From Prostheceraeus crozeri (taxonomy: Eukaryota; Platyhelminthes; Polycladida; Euryleptidae): a DNA stretch of 64,000 nt. Position numbers and translations under genes: made by a program. The stretch is from contig CAJQUW010015445.1 in the NCBI GenBank assembly GCA_907163375.1, positions 1-64,000 of the forward strand, given 5' to 3'. Below the pieces are notes generated by a model. That model was not told the origin of the DNA and searched no databases. It worked only from the letters and a program-made list of their open reading frames with translations. Within the stretch, counting starts at the first letter, position 1. Every line of letters begins with the position of its first letter. Of the stretch, positions 1 to 9,711 are shown piece after piece.

Positions 1-996
1 CCTCTAACTACCATGGGGTCAATTTTTGACCCCACTAATGATCTTTTTCATAGCAAATTTCTCACAAGCTTTCCAACATGTAATGGTTCTGTGACTTTGT
101 CTGCATGAATATTGCGAATATATTTATGTATTTGGATATGTAATAATGTTATTTATAAAGGCGCATCACTGGGAAATCAAAATTCCATCACTAATTACCG
201 TAGGGGTCATGTTTTGACCCCAAGTTTCAATACACCAGAAAAATGTTATGATGCGTTATTAACAAATTTATCTTGTTTACTGGTGCCAATTTTACAATGC
301 TGTCAGATTCCGACTTAATTGATTTATCTTTTTGTCTGAAATAATAGGTTGCTGTAGTAGATCGAATTACTCCATTATTCGATCCATCTTCTGTAGGCCT
401 ATATATAGCCTTGATGATATCCATTCACAAACAGAATATGCCTTTGAATATCGCATGATCAATATCAAGTATATTGACGATGAGCTTTCGTCACACGTGT
501 GTTCCTGGCAAGCGTGCGGTCTGAGCGACTTCGAACGCCATACACACAAAGCGTAGAGCGCACGCTTCATGCCATAGAAAAAACTGTTTATCTGAAGTTC
601 GCTAGAATGGAAATTGACTCAAGGTCGCGGCACATCCGGGGGAACTAAGTTGGGGCATGAAGCACCAATTAAAACCTTCGATTTACTCATGTGACTGATT
701 CTAACCCAATGATACAGACGTTGGCAGGTGCATCTAAGTGAAAATGCGTGCGATTTATGTGCCGTTATTGTGCATTGCATGTAGCTTAATTTCCATTCTA
801 GAGGTTTTATTGTTGTCAATTTCTATGCTTCATACCAAGATCTATCTGTTTTGATGAATTGCACGTGCACTGAAATCATCCGAACTTCGATCGAATGACT
901 CACGACTAGGTAGTGGAAAGACGCGGTATCAGTGACATTCATTTATTCTGTGGCTGGAAGACGCTTGTGAACAGTGACATTACATTTGAGGTGTTT

Positions 997-3405
997 ATGG
1001 CCGAAGGCTTTTCGTCTCGAAGGACACAGCGAGCTGCTGCTCTTCTGGCGACTAATACGTTGTTTGGAACTAATATAGAAGAAGAGTCCACTGATGATGT
1101 CTCAGAAGCAGAAAACTTCAGTGAACCAGCTAATCAATTATCTGAAGTGAGCGACAATGATGACGTCTTGGAGGATGAAAGTTCGGAAAGTAGTGAAGAC
1201 CAAGAAACTCAAACAACACCTGAATCTTATCATGCACGAGATGGAAGTATCTGGAATCCTCATCCATCGTTACAGGGTCGTCGAAAGCAACATAACATTG
1301 TGCGTGAGCAACCAGGTCCCACAAAATCAACCACAGAACGATCGGGTGACCCATTGGGAGCTATTTATTGCTTCATAACACCAAGTATGATAAGAATTAC
1401 ACATACCAATGAAGAAGGTCATCGAGTTCTTGTAGATAGATGGAAAAACGCTGACGAAAAAGAGCTGCTAACTTATATTGGACTTCTTATACTGGCTGGT
1501 GTGTATCGTGCAAGATTGGAACCTATTGAACATCTGTGGAACCGAGATCATGGACGCCCTGTTTTCGCTAAAGCAATGTCGAGGAATCAATTCAGTGAAC
1601 TCACAAGATGTCTGAGATTCGATAAAAACACGAGAACTGACCGACGTTCTAGAGACAAGCTAGCTCCAATTAGAGATTTTCATGATCTATTTGCTGCCAA
1701 GTGTCGATCAAATTTTAAACCGGGGACGGATGTTACAGTGGACGAGCAGCTGGTGTTATTTCGGGGACGGTGTGGTTTCAAGATGTATATACCCAGCAAA
1801 CCGGGGAAATATGGAATCAAGCTTTGGCTCATGTGTGACGTTGAGACAAGCTACTGCTCAAATTTAGAAGTGTACTGTGGAAAAACTGGGCACTCAGCTG
1901 AAATCGGCCAAGGAGCCAGAGTGGTCATGCAAATGACAGAACACTTGAAGAATTCCAGACGCAATGTCACAGGAGATAACTTTTTCTCTAGCATTTTTCT
2001 CAGCAATGCTCTGCTATCAAATAACCTGACCTACGTTGGTACAGTCCGACAAAATAAACGGTTTTTACCTCCAGTAATAACATCGAAGTGTGGTCGAGGA
2101 GAATTATCATCGAAATTTGCATTTCAATCGAATACAACTCTTGTTTCATACACTCCAAAAAAAGGAAGACTGGTTGTCCTGATGTCGACACAACATCACA
2201 GTGCAGAAGTATCCGATCGTGTCGACTAGAAACCTGATATGATTTTAGAATACAATCGAACATCGAACGAAAGGTAAGCATAAATAAATTATTTTCATTG
2301 TTCAGTTGTACATTATTTCTAAATGGTTTTGATTCACAGGCCAAAAGTAGGGTCAACTCCAGACAAATTATTGCTCAAAATATTCTTTATTATTTGATAA
2401 CTTGAAGTATAAATTTCGAGCAATAATTTGTGCACTGTTTGCATTATTGTCTGGAGGTAACCCTACTTTTGGACTTTTGGCCTATTAGGCAATCATGAAT
2501 CCAAACCACTTCCTACTGACAGCACTTCTATATAGATGGTTTTGATTAGATGCTGGACTTTCATTCACCTGCACGTCATGTATAGTCTATGCACTGCATG
2601 CTTGAAAACAACAGACCAATTGAAATTATAGGATATTTCCTCAGACGTTTTACATATAGAAACATGTTCTCACTTCGAAACCAGCTTTAGTGACAGAACA
2701 TTAAGTTTATCAAAACATACATGTGCTAACAAAGCGGGATACTGTCTTTTTGCAACAAATTTATATCAAAATTTCTATTCTCCTTTGAATACATTCTCAG
2801 ATGCATCTACATGTAAAATGCATCTAGAGCAAAAATAATATTTCTCAGATGCATAATACAGGCCTACATTTGCTTCTAGTTTCATATAGACCATAGAATA
2901 AAATGAAAGCATAAGACCAATATGCTGATTACATAACGGCAGTTGGTCGACCTCATACAATCCACTTTTTCTTTTATTTCCAGGAGCTGTTGATACTATC
3001 GACAAGTTGACTCGAACATATTCTTGTAAAAGGAAGACAAGGCGATGGACAATGGCATTGTTTAGCAATTTCGTCGATATTGCCTGTTACAACGCCTATG
3101 TAGTCTTCTTATCCACTCATTCTAGTTATCACGTTGAAAAGTCACACAGAAGAAGACTTTTCTTAGAAGAATTGTCTTACATGATGATTTTGGATGCAAT
3201 CATTGATCCAGAAAGCCGCGCAATTTCGAATGCTTCTTTTGATCGCATCCTAATCAAGCGCAAGAGATGCAGCCTATGTCCTCGCGAGGATGACAGGAAA
3301 AGCAGTGACGAGTGTTGTAAGTGTGGTGCCACAATCTGCAGAAGTCATACGAAAATGAAGAAGAAATCTTTCACATGCGTTTGTACTCACTGCCCAACAA
3401 ATTAG
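997..3405 (+). pseudogene. piggyBac transposase (DDE_Tnp_1_7), broken, with a probable intron
   Basis: The ATG at 997 (MAEGFSSRRTQRA) is a better start than the upstream in-frame ATG, because an acidic Ser/Glu-rich N-terminus followed by the DDE domain is usual for the family. The core shows the typical TDVTVDEQLVLFRGRC and SKPGKYGIKLWLMCD blocks near residues 245-290, and an NFFSS block. The C-terminal part (2984-3405) has DTIDKL, KRKTRRWTMALF and a Cys-rich zinc domain (CSLC, CCKCGATICRSH). Between 2274 and 2983 there is a probable intron, with GTAAGC at its start and a pyrimidine-rich tract plus CAG at its end. An in-frame TAG at 2227-2229 comes before KPDMILEYNRTS, and the proposed splice junction is off by one base, so this copy is unlikely to make an active enzyme. 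Confidence 0.88.
2325..2507. repeat. Foldback repeat inside the piggyBac intron
   Basis: An imperfect inverted repeat. The left arm (about 2325-2376) carries GGTTTTGATTCA and GGCCAAAAGTAGGGT; the right arm (about 2419-2507) carries the complements, with two short extra segments. The loop is about 45 bases. It may be a small MITE that entered the intron, or intron sequence able to form a hairpin. No clear target duplication was seen. Confidence 0.6.
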
Positions 3406-3635
3406 CAATAACCACTCCTCTTTCTTATGTAGGCCTACTTGTTCTGTCTGAAATTATACAATCGACTGTCATGTATAACTCGTATTGGTTTTAATATTCA
3501 CTTTTGTATTCCATACACAAATCGGTATGCCAAAATTTACAAAAACGATGATTGTCTTATGAAAATAACATTGGGGTCAAAAAATGACCCCATGGTAGTT
3601 AATGATGGTTTTATCCCTGGTAGTTAGAGGGTTAA

Positions 3636-4078
3636 CATCAAGAGATGCATCGGTTATTTTATTGCATAGTCGTTATCTTCATGAAATTGCATTTTTCAAG
3701 TTTTAGAAATTGAAATTCCGAATTTAGCAAGTGCCGAAGAATTGAAAAGCGTTCTTTTATTTGGATTTATTAAGCAATTGCATCAAGGTGCACTGCCTAA
3801 TTGAGCGATTTCTGAATGTGGCAAAATTCCATCTGTTTCTAGATCTACAAATGATCCTGAATCTTGAATCAATGCGGAACCAAGCGAATGCCAATGCAGT
3901 TTCTTTCCAAGCTTGAAATCACGTCGGGAAGATGCAGCCTCCAAACTTCTGCTCAAAATTTCGAGTAATGCAAACCATCCGTTAAATCCAATGTGTCCCC
4001 AAACTTCATGTCGTACTGGAAAATTTGTTCAGTCAGGAGTTCGTGCAACTCGTAGAAGAAATTCGTTTTTCCCAAGTG
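3636..4078. other. No recognised feature
   Basis: Flank between the piggyBac TTAA and the next short element. Short open frames only, and no motif or repeat that I recognise. Confidence 0.5.
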
Positions 4079-4296
4079 CACTGTAAACTGTCACCTCCTA
4101 AATCGAAGAAATCTGCATCCTAAAGCGCGACACACTAGAATTTTAGGAGGTTGCGTGAAATAGAATGCTGACATACTAAAGAGAACAATAACACTAGTGC
4201 GCTAGCCTCCTAAAACGCTTTGCTTTAGGATTTTTTTATTAGTTACGAATAGTGTCTCGCTTCAGTGTGTGATTTAGGAGGTGCTGGTTTAGAGTG
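4079..4296. mobile_element. MITE with CACTGTAAAC end, copy 1 of 2
   Basis: This 218-bp element begins CACTGTAAACTGTCACC and ends GGTGCTGGTTTAGAGTG, imperfect terminal inverted repeats. The inside repeats CCTCCTAAA and TTTAGGAGG in both directions. It is nearly identical to 14621-14839. A TG dinucleotide flanks both ends here and TA flanks the other copy, which suggests a 2-bp target duplication. Non-autonomous; the superfamily is not settled. Confidence 0.85.
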
Positions 4297-4569
4297 TGTG
4301 ACAATGATCTTGAACCACACCGTTATTGACTAATTCTCATTTTTTCTCCTCTTTGAAGACATTGCTGATTTCGAAATTTTTGTATCGCAAATATGGTTCG
4401 TCTGATTTCCATTGACTTCTGAACCATTGGTAATGAATGAACATATCATTACCATACATAAAGCTGCCACAAAGGCAAACTCACACAATCTTTTGAAGAC
4501 ATCTTTACTATAAACAGGTCTATTTATATTGCTATTGTATACTAAGTCAGCAGCTATTTCACTCCTCCA

Positions 4570-5395
4570 TATATCCGAAACCTCCATATATCGTAAACCT
4601 ACCTACTCGGGACTTCTATTAAACTACAAATCCATCTGTCCTAAACAGTGGAAAGTAGGTTTTATAACAGGTATGTTACATCGAGCTTTTAAAGTATCCA
4701 GTTGTTGGAGAGCTTTTCATAATGAAATTAATAAGATCTATGACATATTTGAATGTAATGGCTATGAAAATGTATGATAGAACGTATTGCACATTCTTTC
4801 CTAAATAAAAGACAAAGCCGAGATTTAAACATGCAAGTAGACGAAGATAAGAGTATTGATAACGGTAATGACAATGGAATAATCTACACTGTCATACCGT
4901 ACATAGGAGTAGTATCCGAAAAATTAAAACTCAGTTTGAAAAGAATATATAAAAAATATAACGTAGACGCAAAAGTGGTTTTTAGCACAATGCAAAGTAA
5001 AATCGTATTTCTCACTTAAAAGTAAGTCAATTCCGTTGATGAAGTCGTGTGTTGTTTATGAATTTTCATGCTTGGGTGATCCAAGTAGCCAATACATTGG
5101 CAAAACTAAACGCCGACTTCAACAGCGGATTGATGAACATAAAAAGAATCCGACAGCAATTAATGAACATTTGCATAACTGTAGTAGATGTAACTCAGAA
5201 ATTGATCAACAATTAAAAATAATGTACAAAGGTAACACAGATTATGAGATTAGCATTGTTGAGGCTCTTAAAATCAAAGATAGACAGTCAAAAATTAATC
5301 GAAGTGCTGAGTATAACGGTGTCTCCTACCTGTTAAAGATATTCAATTAAAGTCCTTTGTTAACTTAATCTGTTTAATTACTTTTAAGTAAGTGC
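4570..5395 (+). mobile_element. Penelope-like retroelement, 5'-truncated fossil
   Basis: The left part encodes the C-terminal stretch of a Penelope-type reverse transcriptase (YRKPTYSG, then a QWKVGFI and AFKVSSCW region and NGY). The right part (5036-5350) encodes a GIY-YIG endonuclease domain. That order is diagnostic of Penelope-like elements. Only the 3' end of the element is present, and it is broken in about two places. It stops just before the 8-bp duplication of the neighbouring hAT element. Confidence 0.85.
5036..5350 (+). pseudogene. GIY-YIG endonuclease domain of the Penelope-like fragment
   Basis: The 104-residue frame starts MKSCVVYEFSCLG and has the paired motifs VVYEFSC and QYIGKTKRRLQQRIDEH of the GIY-YIG nuclease fold, followed by the usual basic helix. 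In Penelope-like elements this domain nicks the target for insertion. The frame reads to a stop at 5350 and is the best-preserved part of the fossil. Confidence 0.85.
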
Positions 5396-5791
5396 AGTGA
5401 TTACTCCCATAGAGCAAGTGTAGCAGGTAGAGTGTCGACTCAAAAAACTATCTGTAAGTAAAAGTAAACATTTTTATATGAAAAGATTCAGTCTTTTACG
5501 GAGATCACGTTTCAACCGTCCAAAAAATTACTTGAGCAATTATAGGGCTCCGCAAAAAAAACTTAGCTTTTCATATGAAAACAAAATACATCGTAATTTA
5601 AGACAAGTAATTAATGATATTGATGATATTTAATTTTTTTGATGAATTAATGATATTGTAATTGTTGCAACTATACAACACAGTGACAAAGCTATACTCA
5701 ACAATTCATTATCAACAATCAATACAATGCAAATTTTTATACTACTGGCATGAAGCCCCTATATAAGTAGTATGAAACAAGATGGATATCA

Positions 5792-7746
5792 ATAATAATA
5801 ATAATAATAATAATGCTTTATTCAATCGTCATACAAAAGCGGTATGAGAGGATACCTGCGTACACATATCGAACAAATTTGCAGTCATGTAATACTGGCA
5901 TATTTAACGAACGATTTGTTATACAATGCAGAAGTTCTCGCGTGCGATTGCAGCACTCGGGGATGTCTAATATGAGAAAAATTTTCTCTTAGGATGAAAA
6001 ATTCGGAGAGAGGATGTCTGTCTTTAAAAGTTGCAATATTTGTCACAAGTTTGACACATATTCTGTCAAGTAAAACATGTAGATGGGGTCTATTGGTGGC
6101 TCCAGACCATTTAATAGCAACACGATGTAGACGTTCCAGTTTTTTGAGGTGTACCTTCTTCATATCACATAACACTGGCCAGCAGAAAGACATATGACAA
6201 AAGACAAAGCTCATATAAGCTTGCCAGATAATACTGCTGTCGTTACAGTTGTTTCTTAATATTTTTACGATAGACATAGCGCGACAACACTTGCTGTACA
6301 TGTATTTAAAATTGGTGTCCCATTTCAGATCACAAGAAAAATGTACTCCAAGCAGTCGGACAGAATCCTCCTGTACAATTTGAGTACCATTAATGCAAAC
6401 CTTAAGGTTTGGACACTCTCCATTACGAGAAAACAACAAGCACTTGGTTTTCTTGGTGTTGACTTTTAAACCTTTACCGTCAACCCAATTACAAAAGGAG
6501 TCAACAACATTTTGAATATCATCATGTTCATTGTCGTCGTGAGAGAAGTGAATTAATGAAATATCATCTGCGTATGCCACAGCTTTGGTATTGGGAAAAG
6601 TCGGAAGGTGGTCGATAAACAAAATAAACAGAATCGGACCCAGGATTGATCCCTGGGGCACACCACTGGAAATATCAGTCCAATCGGTAAAAGTTGCATC
6701 ACTTGCACGTACTCGCTGAATTCGATTGCACAAAAACTGACGTACAAAGTGAACAGTTTGAGAGTTGCAGTTAAAATAGTTTGCAAGTGTGTTCAACAGT
6801 TTACAATGGCTTATGGAGTCGAAAGCCTTACAAAAATCAATGGCTAACAAGGCTGCAGAATTCTTAGAAGCAGCCGTAATGTGCTGTAATACAGAAAGTC
6901 TGACAGATTCGTGCAACCACCAAACCTGTTGATGTAGCCAAATTGACGGTGGTGAAGGTCATGAGAAAGGGAAGGAATCAGAATCAAGTCTCTGAACAGC
7001 TTTTCGAGGATTTTGCTGCAAAACGGAAGGATAGAAATTGTTCTGAATTCGGGACTATCTTTCTTTACAATAGGGATGATGTTCGCGTATTTCCAAGCTT
7101 GAGGGAAGAATGACGAGTTAAGACAGCGAGAATAGATAACAGATAGAGGAAAGGCTAGAAAATCAGCAAAAGCACGGAAGAAAAACCCGGGAATTCCATC
7201 CGGACCAGGTGAATTCGACTTACATTTTCTAATCATATGCAGAACTTGAGACTCCCTGACGGTAGAGACGGTAGATGAGATAGTGTCAATCGAGGGACTT
7301 TTGTAGGAGAAATGGTGAATGTCTGATGAGGAGAAAACGGAGCGAAACTTATCATTCAAATCGTTAGCTTTTGTAATGTCAATCGAAAGAGAAGAATTCG
7401 GCCTACTACCTTTGACTTGAGAATTTATCAATTTCCAGGAGTCAGAACACGAAGGAGAGTTGTAATACCTGTGTTTAGCTTCAGAGAGTTTCATCAAGAA
7501 TTTTTCTCTCAAACACAAAAATTTACCGTAATTTCCCTTCGACAAGGATTATCACCAGCTTCGGAAAGGACTTTAAGAGCTGGAGTGAGCCAAGGAGGGT
7601 CAATATTACGCATGCGTATTGTTTTTTCGGGACAAAAAGTGACAAACAGATAGTATATAAAGGACTGAAAACAGTTGACTGCAACATCGATATCATCGGC
7701 TGACAAGCATACTAAACCAGTCAACATGAGCTAAAACTTGACAACA
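5792..7746 (-). mobile_element. 5'-truncated LINE (CR1/L2-like) nested in the hAT element
   Basis: On the minus strand the element ends in a short (ATT)n tail (plus-strand AAT repeat at 5791-5813), the kind of 3' microsatellite seen in CR1/L2-group LINEs. It encodes reverse transcriptase but no endonuclease, so about half of the original length is missing at the 5' side, the normal outcome of incomplete reverse transcription. Its insertion into the hAT element dates it as the younger of the two. Confidence 0.85.
5885..7727 (-). pseudogene. LINE reverse transcriptase, broken in three frames
   Basis: Read from right to left: 7727-7509 holds the linker (RNIDPPWLTPALK), 7545-6844 the N-terminal RT part (SNSPGPDGIPGFFFRAFAD, WKYANIIPIVKK), and 6916-5885 the palm (ALLAIDFCKAFDSI, SGVPQGSILGPILFILFI, the active site AYADDISL) and thumb (RLLGVHFSCDLKW). 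The frame changes between 7509 and 7545 and again between 6844 and 6916. It cannot make a whole protein. The motifs are those of a CR1/Jockey-group enzyme; I do not resolve the clade further. Confidence 0.88.
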
Positions 7747-7994
7747 AAAATGAAATGAATATATGCTAACAAGCACCTTCCTAAAAATCCAAAACTATTC
7801 TTTAATCTGTTTTGCTATCATGATCAGTCAAATTCGGGTACATTTCTCCAAAAGTGTAAAAATTTGCATATCTCACAGGGTACTGTGTCTCGACTCATGT
7901 TGATTTAATGAATTCGAAACTGTATACACATTGGGGATTTACTAAATGCTGAGTTGCTACTCTGCCTATTATATACTTACTCTTCCTGATTACT

Positions 7995-8868
7995 AAAGAA
8001 TTTTCTGGGAGATGGAGCCAATAATTATGTTCTCATGCAAGTATTCCGTGCAGTTACATTTTCTTTTTTCATAAAACATTTACGAAGATATGGAAACATT
8101 CCTCTTTGCTTCAGGACATCAATAACTTTGATACTTTCATAATGTTGCAAATTTTCTCTTATAAAAATTCAGCGAACTTGGGAACGGTTCGCATCATAAA
8201 AGTCTTTGTTTACTAAACCATATCTGCTTGTTCTTACACACGTATTACCAAAGCGAATGACGAACCGTAAGAAATGGATGCCAAACTTGATGTTTGCGCA
8301 AGTCTCAATACGTTCGCGCAAATGGAGAAAAAATCAGAAATCGGCTGTATCAAAGTTTTAAAATACAATTCGTTCGTGAAATTCATGGTTTGCGAGCACG
8401 GTAGACATGAAATTGCAATTAATAGTGGTGAATATGTTCAACTATTATAGACTTGAAACTTTATCATGATGATGCATCAGAGAGCATTTTTGATGAGAAA
8501 TACGCGTTCGAAATTCTAGATTTCTCATTCTTCCTTGATTATGAGCACTGGGACCTGACTTCATTTGGTGACAATGAAAGTTATTCATGTTTTCAATATG
8601 TTTATCAAGACAACAGTACCCAAATCAGTTCATCAAAATTCCTTAATTGAGAAGAATATTCAATAAAGACATTGGGAATAAACATGACAATATTGATGAA
8701 ACACAAGTTATTGAATCGCTTGTCCTAATACGATTTTAGCATTGGAAATGCGAGTATTACTATGCACGCTGTTTCAATAACAACTAATGTATTCCTTTTG
8801 TTAATTGTGATAATGCTTTTAATCTTATCACATCTGCCGGCTACGCGAACTGACACGCTTTTCAAAAT
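7995..8868. other. No recognised feature
   Basis: AT-rich sequence with only short open frames. A 65-codon frame at 8453-8650 has no recognisable motif and is not called. Confidence 0.4.
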
Positions 8869-9025
8869 CATAGATATCTATAGATTTGAAATACGATGAT
8901 GATTAATGTTTATATGTTGTCACACTTTTCAACCAAGCATAGATATCTATAGATTTGAAATACGATGACGATTAATGTTTACATGTTGTCACACTTTTCA
9001 ACCAAGCATAGATATCTATAGATTT
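8869..9025. repeat. Tandem repeat, 69-bp unit, about 2.3 copies
   Basis: Units start at 8869, 8938 and 9007, each with CATAGATATCTATAGATTT. The first two full units differ at very few positions (for example GATGATG against GATGACG), so the duplication is recent. Each unit contains the short palindrome AGATATCT. Confidence 0.9.
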
Positions 9026-9579
9026 AGTCACAAACTTAAATGAAGAAAATTTGAAGTCTGCTATCGGCAACCGCTATGTTCCCATTTTGAGAACATCATC
9101 GTGTAGACATGAAACCAGCAAAACATGCTTGGTTGCACTGTTGTGTGTTGCAAACTCCATATTTTGTGCAAGTACGATCAGAAAACGACGAAAAATATCG
9201 ATTAAAGTCTGGGCGGTCACTGGGTTAATGGTGATAATGCTTTTAATCTTTGAAATATTCCAGGAATCAATTTCTTCAAAAGGCTGACAAGAACAGTATA
9301 GTTTGAATAGAATAATTCATCTGCATATCAATTCCTGTGCAACAGATTATTCTGCAGGATCCCTGCAAATAATAAAAATGAATAAAATAATGCATCCACT
9401 CCATCACTACAGTTTCAGCCGAAATGAATGAAGAAAGAAAGTGCAATGGATTACACCGTTAATCTTCTTAACTTCGGGAAACACAGCTGTTTGATTAAAT
9501 TTTAGTTACAATTGACAGCATTTTCATCCCATTTATAAATATTGTAATAACATTGTATCATGACATGGCTCTCATGAAT
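9026..9579. other. No recognised feature
   Basis: A 78-codon frame (9051-9287) has a hydrophobic stretch but no upstream signal or recognisable family; I treat it as chance. Confidence 0.4.
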
Positions 9580-9672
9580 GTCTCCGTGGCAGAGGAGTTA
9601 AGTGCTTGGCCTAGAAATCTTTCGGTCCAGTGATCTAGCAGGCCCGTTAAGTGTCATTCGAAATCGGCAGGA
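9580..9672 (+). pseudogene. tRNA-Ser-like relic or SINE head
   Basis: The segment GTCTCCGTGGCAGAGGAGTT resembles the 5' half and A box of a serine tRNA. CCTAGAAATC matches the anticodon loop of tRNA-Ser(AGA), and TTCGAAATC resembles a weak B box. The 3' acceptor strand does not pair with the 5' one, so it is not a working tRNA. It could be a decayed tRNA copy or the head of a tRNA-derived SINE. Confidence 0.45.
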
Positions 9673-9711
9673 ACGGTATCCGGGCTCACAATGATCAAGA
9701 AAAATGTTTGA

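Larger units (their letters stand above)
1..3631 (+). mobile_element. piggyBac-type DNA transposon, decayed copy
   Basis: The right end reads GGTAGTTAGAGGG followed by TTAA (3632-3635), the piggyBac target. The window opens with CCTCTAACTACC, the same 13-bp terminal repeat minus its first base, so the left TTAA lies just outside the window. Internal to the ends are palindromes of the form GGGGTCA-N-TGACCCC at 15-33, 203-221 and 3573-3591. On the left the palindrome sits almost directly after the terminal repeat; on the right about 25 bases separate them. This unequal spacing resembles the arrangement known for the original piggyBac. The element carries one transposase region (997-3405) with a probable intron. 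Confidence 0.9.
5406..7986 (-). mobile_element. hAT-type non-autonomous element, copy C, split by a LINE
   Basis: The left end (CATAGAG near 5408, AGGTAGAGTGTCGACTC at 5425) and right end (GTATACACATTGGGGATTT, then CTCTGCCTATTATATAC) match, in reverse orientation, the two ends of the elements at 20868-21715 and 31215-32038. An 8-bp duplication TGATTACT is seen at 5398-5405 and 7987-7994. Sequence from the element's interior runs to about 5791 and resumes at about 7747; between them sits a LINE. The 8-bp duplication is typical of the hAT superfamily. Confidence 0.8.

Noticed and set aside
1130-1354. Minus-strand and shifted frames over the piggyBac transposase
   Set aside because: They are shadows of the transposase frame without family motifs.
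4330-4587. 85-codon minus-strand frame with a hydrophobic stretch
   Set aside because: It overlaps the start of the Penelope-like fragment in antisense and has no family match that I know.
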